From Dalbergia cochinchinensis (taxonomy: Eukaryota; Streptophyta; Magnoliopsida; Fabales; Fabaceae), in the NCBI GenBank assembly GCA_031216125.1, contig CM062377.1, positions 72,425,049 through 72,489,048 of the forward strand: 64,000 nt of DNA, in the 5' to 3' direction. Shown here piece by piece: positions 56,446 through 64,000 of the stretch (position 1 is its first letter; every line of letters starts with the position of its first letter). Under the pieces are notes generated by a model. The model did no database searches. It had not been told where the DNA came from and was given only the letters and a program-made list of their open reading frames with translations. A program made the translations under genes and the position numbers.

Positions 56446-57305
56446 GGTTTCTTTGCTCCCAAAACGGTGTTGCATTCATCCACTCTCAACATCTTTGATT
56501 ATGGAATCATCGTTTGTCGCCCCGTCGTCATCGGTAACGACTTCCCTTCTTCCAAGAATCAGACCTTCGGATTGGTTCATGTCCTTGGCTTGTTTGACAA
56601 CCATCTCTTTTATGTAACTGATTCCTTACTGCCTAACCCCTTCTCTCTTTCCTGTTTTTTTTTTCTGTTCCAATTGACTTTTTTTGTCTCTGTCTTTGTC
56701 TTTGTCTTTCTCTTTTCCTCATTGATTTGTGTGATTGACTTCTTTTTTGTGCAGCGTGTGATGAGGCCCAAAGGTGGAATTAATGAGTGGCTTCAATGGC
56801 TCCTCGTTTCTCTTCACAAGAAGATTGATTTTGTGTTAAGGGTTTTCCGTGCTTGTTCCCCACTTGTCGTGAAATCTCAACACAACAAACTTGGGCCCTT
56901 GCCTTTGCAGAATGGTTTTGGTGCCCCTGTCGCTGTTGGCTTCTTTGTTGTTCTAGAAGCTGATGTCAAACACATAGTCAATTTGGCCCGTGATACTTTT
57001 GAAAGTATAAACTTCTTGTTCCCTATTGTTTAAATTGAATCGTAACTGAATAGCCCGTTTCTTAGTAGATACAGATTTTAATGTTTGTGTGGGTTTTCCA
57101 TTGGTTATCTTACATGTTAAGGATGACTAGACAAACTTTTGATTCAACATTAGCAGCAGCACTATGCTTAATTTCCTATATGTTCATTCACGACCACCAC
57201 TTTGACCCCATCGTGGTTGCCACAACCAACTTCTCAGTCGCCGGCCTTGACGAAGGTGGCGGCGGCAGCATGAACAGGTCCAAAAGCACAACAGGTTATC
57301 GTTAA
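56446..57305 (+). pseudogene. Unidentified coding-like sequence fused in frame to the AP2 fragment
   Basis: The reading frame of the AP2 piece continues without a stop through FFAPKTVLHSSTLNIFDYG and VGLVHV-like hydrophobic sequence to a donor at 56614 (TAT|gtaact). A T-rich 141-base intron-like gap ends at gcag (56754). The same frame then reopens with RVMRPKGGINEWLQWLL and runs to a stop at 57031-57033. The unspliced reading is also open throughout. A further ORF at 57081-57305 ends in a Gly-rich stretch (AGLDEGGGGSMNRSKSTTG). I do not recognise the source gene or genes. Confidence 0.45.
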
Positions 57306-57606
57306 TAATTAATTAATTGATTATTAATTTACCTTGTTAAACTGTGCTTCACTAAAAATGTTTAATAATTGCAGTAAAAATGACTAATAGATGTTTATGA
57401 CACCTAACAAATAAAAAAAAAAAATGTAGACTGAAATAATACTTATAGATTTTAAATTGATGAGAATGTTGGGGAATATTTATAATTTCAAAGACTATAA
57501 AATGCTTTTTATCCCAGCCATAGGATAAGGTTTTGTGTGGTTAAGATTTTGACACGATATGGTCCCAAAATTATTACACCCCACTTAAGAACTCACCTAA
57601 TTTGTG

Positions 57607-58823
57607 TTTGTGTTTAACATACTGCATTTTATTGACTTTTCATTCTAACTTTTGGTGTTTTCACTTCTTCTTTTGTGCATTAGGAGTTTTCACTGCACAG
57701 TGCACACACTTGGCAATTGGGGAAGGAAAACAAAGATTGCCCACTAAACCGTCCAGTACATGAGTCTATAAACTGTTTCTCTTTCCTATAAAATTTGCAG
57801 GCAATGATGGATTTGTTTGAGATTATAATCCATTTTTAAGCCTTAAAATTTGGTTCAAACTACTGAGCACAACCTTACACAGCCTTTGAGCTTGTGACAG
57901 ATTAAACGTCGTCATGCAAGGAACCTTCCTAACTCTCGGTCTCTGACAGCCATTCCTTTAACTTAGAGACCTCAGCATTCATTCAATATCTTTATCACAT
58001 CTACTAGTGCTCCAACTCCACTCAGGTTTTGTCAAACTTTCAAGAAAAGACTTACCGCTGAAATGAGTGACTACATACGGTCACTAGCAACTGCCTCTGT
58101 CTCTATCTTGCTCTCCGTCTCTTTCCATTAAGTTACTCGGGTAGCGTTTGGTTCAAGAGACAGGAGATAAAATACAGGAACAGAATAAACAAAAACGTGT
58201 TTAGAAGTAGAGATAGGAATATGGGACAGAAAAGTTTCTAGAATAGAAAAACATAAATTTCTGTATCTTCAGAAAGTAGGAATAGTGGGACAGAATACAA
58301 AGATAAAATTAAATATTTTTTCTTTCAATAATATCCCTATATTTATTAGTTTGGTTTCCACCTTGTTGTCCCTGTTCCCCTACCAAAACACTACCTATGG
58401 AAGAAAAATCATAGCAAGAAGGCAAGCTTATTTTGTGTTGTGTTGCTTCTTTCTAATTTCTCGTTTTTGCCAATATTCGCTATGTACGTATTTGATTGAA
58501 AAGTGAAAACTCACATGTTGTAAATTTCGTGGCTTCTTCGGGCATTTGCACAAAAATCTGCCTTTTTGTACTTGTTCTAAATATTAATTTTCTGTCATAG
58601 CTTGTCCCTTATAAGTGATCCAACTAACTTGGCTTTCTTTCCTACCACGTCACTGTGTGGTGAGCTTAGATGGGAAGAAAATATGTATGCTTTCTTGGAA
58701 ATAAATACTTATTTGAATGTCTATACACAGTAAATAATCTTGTAAAATCGGTGGCTAGTACGTGGTTTTCTAATTCCTATTTGGCGATCAAGAGGTCTGG
58801 CTAGAAGATCATCATTGTTGTCT
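57607..58823. other. Gene-free stretch
   Basis: No gene supported. The segment about 58140-58300 (GTTTGGTTCAAGAGACAGGAG) resembles common high-copy plant repeats, but its limits were not resolved. Confidence 0.4.
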
Positions 58824-58831
58824 TCTCCATT

Positions 58832-59068
58832 TAGGGATGGCAAAAAAAAATCTGCCGAAGCAAGTATCCGTGGGAATTACCCGCAACGGGTGTTAAAGAA
58901 GAAACGAAGAAGACATGCAATTATACAGCTAAATCACAGAGCATTTGTAACTGACTCTGTGAAGAGAGAACTTTCTAATTGAATCAATGAATGATTACAT
59001 CATGGACATTAGTTATATACAAGTTTCTGTCACAACAAACTCTCAACTACACCAACTGAAAACAGAAG

Positions 59069-59105
<37 letters not shown>

Positions 59106-59425
59106 CCAAGAAAATAAGTAGCATTCCTTCATTTTTAAATTCTCTTTCTTGCATTTATATTATCTATATATTTTTAATTTTAATTTGGATTATATTGTGT
59201 TAGTAATATTTATTATTATAGATATTTATATATTAAATTTCAATATATTTTTTCATTTTTTTAATTTTTTAAATTTTTTTAATAAACCAATGGATACCCG
59301 TGAGGATTCAACTCCCCATATAAAATGGAAAATGGGGACTTGTTATAGAGATGAGGCCAAAATTATAAACAGGGACAAAGATGAGGACATATCTCCGTCC
59401 TTATAGATAGTTATTGTTATCCCTA
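58832..59425. mobile_element. 594-bp hAT-type MITE, probably with a nested insertion
   Basis: It starts TAGGGATGGCAAAAAA and ends TTGTTATCCCTA, with inverted ends. It is flanked by TCTCCATT (58824-58831) and TCTTCATT (59426-59433), an 8-bp duplication with one mismatch. Inside, the GATACCCGTG and TACCCGCAACGGG phrases are typical of this MITE class. The middle (about 58890-59110) looks foreign and includes an (AT)n run at 59072-59102. Confidence 0.72.
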
Positions 59426-59433
59426 TCTTCATT

Positions 59434-60650
59434 TGCACCGAATCTCAATGGAAAAAGTTTAGCGTGAATTGATATGACACACATAATTTCACCAACTAAC
59501 GAGGGTTAATACAATTTGGCAATTTGATTGCCGCGTTGAGTCCAGACAAGTAGTTCTAGCTAGAATAGAATCTAGGCTCACGTTGTTAGATGTGCGACCT
59601 ATACGATGGAGAGCAAAGCAATGCCATGTTTTGATGGCAGTGGAGCTTACAGATGGTGTTTGCTTGGTAGTTGCTCATTTGAATCTTGGGATACTGAATG
59701 GACCGTGACAGCCTTGGCCTCAAGCTAAGCTTCTTTCATAATATCATGCCTGCCCCTTAGCTTGAGCTATAGGCCTCTATATTTCCATCTTTTTCCCGAG
59801 TGGACCTCACTAAAGTTGAGTCGATGTAATAGGTTCCAACTAACAGTGATTTTTATGTTTGATTCCAATCCCGTATGCCACAATAATGCTACAAATATCA
59901 AACCATTCAACGCGCTGTTGGAGCATGTCTTTTACCGTGAATCTCAGGGCTAAGACCTTTGTTGGAATATCCATTTTAAAATTTAAAGAGAGGAAGAAAA
60001 GCAAATGCATTTTTTGAACGTTTGTATGGAAGAAAGAGAAGGACAAAGGAAGGAAAGAATGACCATTTTCCTTCTTTACATGATTTTTAATGAGGAAAAA
60101 AATATTTATTTTTTTTACTTTAAAAAAATCTCATTTAGAGTATCCTAATTCTTTTCTTTATATTTATACTTTTTCTTCAATAAAACAAAAACAAAAGAAG
60201 AAAACATCATTACTCAGAAAGAATTTAAAACGTCAATTCTTTTTTAGTATTAGATAATATGTATTGAATTAAAAATAAAAGATTATACACTAGATAAAAT
60301 AAGGTGTACTACACACCAACATTTAACCACATTTGGCAACAGTAGTTAAATACATTATAAAAGGAAAACAATGAAGTTAACTGCACTGTTCTATAAATGC
60401 GACTAAATTTATATGCATTTGACACCACTTTGTTAACTTTTTTGTCACACTTAATAAATATAATTAATTGATAAATGCCTAAATGCCTGATTATTTACCT
60501 GATATATCATAGCATTGACCAAAATGAGAATCGTGTTATTTAAAGCTATTGTAGAAACTTAATTAAAACATTAAATAGAAGACTCTCTTCCCATGGCTTT
60601 TTCACCAAAATAAAATAAGAAAAATGATTATTTACAGATGTATAATCGGA
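59434..60650. other. Gene-free AT-rich stretch
   Basis: No gene or bounded repeat could be supported. Confidence 0.4.
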
Positions 60651-60663
60651 CTGATGTTATTTA

Positions 60664-62425
60664 CCAATATGCACTAAATATAAATCGACCAACAGTGTAA
60701 TGATTTACAGCTTTTGCCTCACCTCCTAAGTAGCCAATTTATATTCCCAACAAGAGAAAAAAATGCAAGAAGTGATGACGTCAACATCCAAGTGGGGGTT
60801 GCGTTGTGAAACTCCCTTAGCCAAATAGATGTGTTCTCCATTATACTTCCTCACCTCCCAAATTCCCTTCTTTCTTCGATAAGTCGCACGAATGCTCCAA
60901 TTACACCCACTCCCATATTGCTTGCATTTTCCTTGATATTTTGTTTGGTCTGATTCGTAGACCTTGTACTAAACTCCCATTCGGATACTATAGTTTTTTA
61001 CTGCAAGTAGTACAGACTCTTTATTTGGGAATTGCTACCCTTCTTGCAAAGGTTGCTCCCCAAATAATTGCACAATATCCCCATTACTGACAATGCCCTT
61101 GAATCCTGGATCCATTGTTACTTGTGTTGCTTCCATATCAAACTTGAATAATGACCAATCTGTTGACTTCCTGATCGCACAAGAGATCGTGTCAAAGACT
61201 GACTCTAGAAAACACGTATTATCTCATCGTCATCATCGTGCAGCACTGACAAGTTTCGAGTATTATCAAAATATCATAATGTAAATAACTAATCCAAAAT
61301 AGCTGAATAAGAATTTAAAATGTTTTATTAATCATTGAAATATAAAAATAAAATCAAAGTGCGCTACCTCATAGTTAACGATTTACATAATATTAAACAC
61401 TAGCATGCCAATAAAAAAATTGCATAATACAACAAATTAATTCACAGTTAATATTGGAAGCGAGTACTAACATATTTTATCATAAATTAATCAAAAATTC
61501 AGGCTTTAGATAATATTAAAATCTTAATTACATAAGTTCCAAAAAAAATGACAAATACCATTGAAAATAAAATGTTATCGTCATTCGGCTTCTCTTCAGA
61601 AACCAGCTCATTATAAGGCTCATATCCGGCAATTGGACCATCAAGTTGAACCTCTCTACCAACCTTGACTGCCAATTCTCTTAAAGTTGGGCCACTCATC
61701 ACATTATCTGCATTTACTTCTTCGTGATTTTCATAGACCATTGGACTTGGCATCGAAATGATATGGGAAGGTTGAGCTAAAGACAATTCATCAAATATCT
61801 GAACGGGAGTGTTCCTATCAGATCTTATTTGCAACTCTTCTAAAGCTACGAATACCTCAATAACATGAAGTTTTCGAAAATTGATTATGATAATCGAACA
61901 CCATCCTCAAGTCATCGTCACTTTCAATACTGCAACTCTCATACCGAACTGCACCTTGACCAATACACCATTTGAATTATTTCCTTGTTTCTTGCGTGTA
62001 ACTTATGAAGAATTTTGGCATGAAGCTCAGAAAGCATTATAGACGAACGAATACTAATAAGTGGTGGATTTTGAGAGTAAAACTTGAGTTCATCTTATGA
62101 ATTTTGAATCACCTCACAATTATAACGAATAACCATAAAAAGTCTCCCTGTCATTTTTTTGTAACTCACCCACTCTACAAAGAGAAAAAAAAAATTCCCT
62201 CAAATCTGCTTCTAACAGAGTGCCTGAGGGTATATTTATTTTGCAGCTCGGGGATATAAAATGTTTAGCTTGGGGGCAATTTTTGGGAATATAAATCGAC
62301 TAGCTGGGAGGTGATCTGTAAATCGTTACACTGTTGGCCGATTTTCAAAAAGTAAATCGTTGCACTGTTGGCCAATTTACAAAAAGTAAATCATTGCATT
62401 GTTGGCCAATTTATATTTAGTGCAT
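60664..62425 (-). mobile_element. Deleted Mutator element (MULE) with transposase remnant
   Basis: The left edge has ATGCACTAAATATAAATCG followed by ACCAACAGTGTAATGATTTAC. The right edge has the complement (CAATTTATATTTAGTGCAT) and, going inward, three tandem units of about 38 bp containing GTAAATCGTTGCACTGTTGGCC (60664-60720 against about 62310-62425). A second inverted block (GCCAATTTATATTCCC / TCGATTTATATTCCC) follows. Between the arms lies a minus-strand MuDR-type transposase remnant. I could not define a duplication, partly because the LTR-like copy 2 abuts the right end. Confidence 0.65.
60770..62098 (-). pseudogene. MULE transposase N-terminal remnant (PB1-like plus MuDR DNA-binding domain)
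   Basis: Reading the minus strand from about 62098, FYSQNPPLISIRSS and MLSELHAKILHKLHARNKEI resemble the PB1-like N-terminus of the transposase at 24.9-27.4 kb. ESCSIESDDDLRMVFDYH and the ORF 61834-61499 (LQIRSDRNTPVQIFDELSLA) follow as linker. From about 61082 to 60775 the MuDR domain reads ESVLLAVKNYSIRMGV, then KVYESDQTKYQGKC and SGCNWSIRATYRRKKGIWEV. These closely match the corresponding block of the 9.3-kb element. Frames are broken at several places and there is a stop after MGV. The catalytic core, SWIM finger and knuckle are missing. Confidence 0.75.
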
Positions 62426-62434
62426 GTCATAATG

Positions 62435-64000
62435 TGCCCGGAGGGCGCCGCGACCAGGGGAATGACGACCGATTTCAAAATAAAATTTTTGAATCAAAAC
62501 GAGAGTTGCCACCAATTTTAATTATGGTTAAAACTGGAAAACCTTTGATTTGCAAACTGGTCGTTTTTCAAAAGAGATTTAATATTCGAGAGTCTAATTA
62601 TGATTAGGGAAGGGTGGAAACTTAATCCCACTGCACCCCTAATACATCCGTACTAATACGATTACCCTAGAGCTCATTATGCAAATTAATTATAATTTTA
62701 ATAATATTTATTTTTCCCCAATAATTATGAAAAAAAGAAATAAAATAAAAGAAAAGGAAATTAAATTAAAAGAGAACACAACTTGATGAAAAAATTAATT
62801 TTGACTTGATAGTTGTTGGCTACGCCGACGTATCCTCTGGTGCAATGAGGAACTCAAAGTCACGTCGTTATGTAGAAAATAAGTGTGTGTTGATTGATTT
62901 TAATTAGAGAAAGAAAAAAAGTTAATTGATTTTAATTTTTGAAAGAATTTTGAAAACATGTGTTGATTGATTTTAATTTTTAAAAAAGACTTAACACATT
63001 AAAAGGAAATTCATTTTTTTATTTTTGGTTTTTTTTGTTTTTTTTTGTTATCACATGTATTTTTTACACATCAAAACCTAAGATTCTAAAAATATTAGCC
63101 CATATTTTTTGCGAGAAAAGAAAGAAAAAAAAACAAAACAAAACAAAACCAGTCCCAAACAAAAACATAAAAAAAAACAAGAAAATAAGATCTCTAACTC
63201 TAAGCCCAACCAGCCCATAGACCCAAAACGAACCAACCCAAACAAAAACAAAAAAGAACTTAAAAAAAACACACACATACCCACACTTATACAACTCTTT
63301 CTCACCGACACACACATACACAGACTTTCCTCTCTTTTCTCACATACACACATTCACGAAACGAAAAAGAAAAGGCAGAGAGAGATAGCGAATGTGAGAG
63401 AAACGGAAAGAAGAGAAAGAGAGGAAAGGAAAGAGGGGTCAGCGAATAAGGGGAGAGGGAAGGGGTGCCGGCGGTGTTAAGCTCGTGGTGGCGCAACGAG
63501 GGAGCTTCCCCGGTTGTGCACCTTGCACTCATGGTGGTGGAGCTTCGCGAGGCCGAGAATGGCGAGTCACGAACCTTGCAGGGCGGCGGTGAAGGCGGGT
63601 CGAGCGGCTACTGTGTGGACGTGCGCAGCGGTGCAGACGGAGGGAAGGAAGATCGGCCGCGATTTGTGCCTAGGCACCGGCGGAGGAGCGTGGCAGCGTC
63701 TCTAACACGCTAAAACCCCGACGTGACTGAAGCGCTAGAGATGGATCCACTGCGCACTTGGAAGAAAGCAAATCGGGAAGCTTGGGCAGCGACTGGGTTC
63801 GGTGGCTAATGGCTGAGGTGGTGTTAGTGGAGGCGCGGTGGCCGATTTGGGCAAAGGAAGACATAGCCGAAGCGATTCGCGAAGGAGGGCCGTGCACGAA
63901 GGATGGAGCTGCCATCAAGCCGCCATCCGACGGCGCCGAAGCTTCCAGTGGGCTTCGCGGTTCTGTGGTGATGATACACGGTGGATCGAAGAAGAGGAGA
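62435..64000 (+). repeat. Long LTR-like repeat, copy 2, cut by the window edge
   Basis: It shares with 43831-46735 the start TGCCCGGAGG, the ATTATGCAAATTAATTATAA block, ACGTATCCTCTGGTGCAATG, a CA-rich tract (63280-63350), an AG-rich tract (63370-63440) and a GC-rich segment (63440-64000). The GC-rich ORFs on both strands (for example 63465-63713 and 63670-63918) resemble no protein I know and are most likely part of the repeat. Confidence 0.5.

Larger units (their letters stand above)
56123..57597 (+). mobile_element. Pack-MULE: Mutator-type element carrying gene fragments
   Basis: A perfect 9-bp duplication TAATTTGTG flanks it (56114-56122 and 57598-57606). The left end TGATGAGTTCTTAAGTG and the complement of the right end, GGTGAGTTCTTAAGTG, are inverted repeats that continue imperfectly for about 60 bases (both reach TTTGGGACCA). 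Inside there is no transposase. Instead there is GC-rich coding-type sequence with an AP2/ERF fragment, followed by other unidentified coding-like pieces with an intron-like gap. Capture of host gene fragments between MULE TIRs is the definition of a Pack-MULE. Confidence 0.82.

Noticed and set aside
43831..64000. Single 20-kb retrotransposon bounded by the two LTR-like copies
   Set aside because: The interval contains an intact ten-exon host gene and several independently bounded transposons, and no gag-pol belonging to the element.

Overview
This window is nuclear DNA from a flowering plant. It is AT-rich, its genes are split by GT-AG introns, and most of it is transposable elements. The encoded proteins (a heptahelical HHP protein, a PADRE/DUF4228 protein and a plant NEMP/PNET2-type nuclear-envelope protein) are of plant type. 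The style of the Mutator and hAT MITEs and of the PMD-carrying Mutator elements recalls legumes. That placement is an inference and I cannot name a species. Nothing bacterial, viral, rRNA- or CRISPR-like was seen.

Only three host genes look intact. (1) 11042-13824, minus strand: an HHP/PAQR heptahelical membrane protein, 3 coding exons, 399 aa, with a MITE in intron 1. (2) 40275-42840, plus: a PADRE (DUF4228) protein, 3 exons, 173 aa, with an N-terminal MGNC acylation signal. (3) 51415-55476, plus: a NEMP/PNET2-like inner nuclear membrane protein, 10 exons, 492 aa. In all three the exon phases close exactly when summed.

The rest, from left to right: an LTR-like end (1-1983); an internally deleted hAT element with a perfect 8-bp target-site duplication (8219-9924); several fold-back or MITE elements with 9-10 bp duplications; a 9.3-kb autonomous-type Mutator element (18681-27953); a hAT MITE (28011-28610); a second, decayed PMD-bearing element (about 29.4-31.7 kb); a young Ty1/copia element on the minus strand (32146-36820); a large LTR-like repeat (43.8-46.7 kb) with a second copy at the right edge (62.4-64 kb); a second copy of the hAT MITE carrying a nested insertion (47198-48010); a 1.8-kb long-TIR Mutator fold-back (48353-50160); a Pack-MULE carrying an AP2/ERF fragment (56123-57597); another hAT MITE (58832-59425); and a Mutator transposase remnant (60.7-62.4 kb).

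The most interesting object is the 9.3-kb Mutator element. It carries two convergent genes: a plant mobile domain (PMD, MAIN-like) gene and a PB1/MuDR/SWIM/zinc-knuckle transposase. Between each terminus and each gene's TATA box lies an array of about 20-bp near-palindromes of the type AGTCGATTATAATCGACTT. The right-hand array folds into one long hairpin. The first intron of the PMD gene is almost entirely five tandem copies of a roughly 460-bp unit. Both genes are dead. Nearly every premature stop looks like a C-to-T change in CAG or CGA codons, as expected from decay of methylated cytosines.
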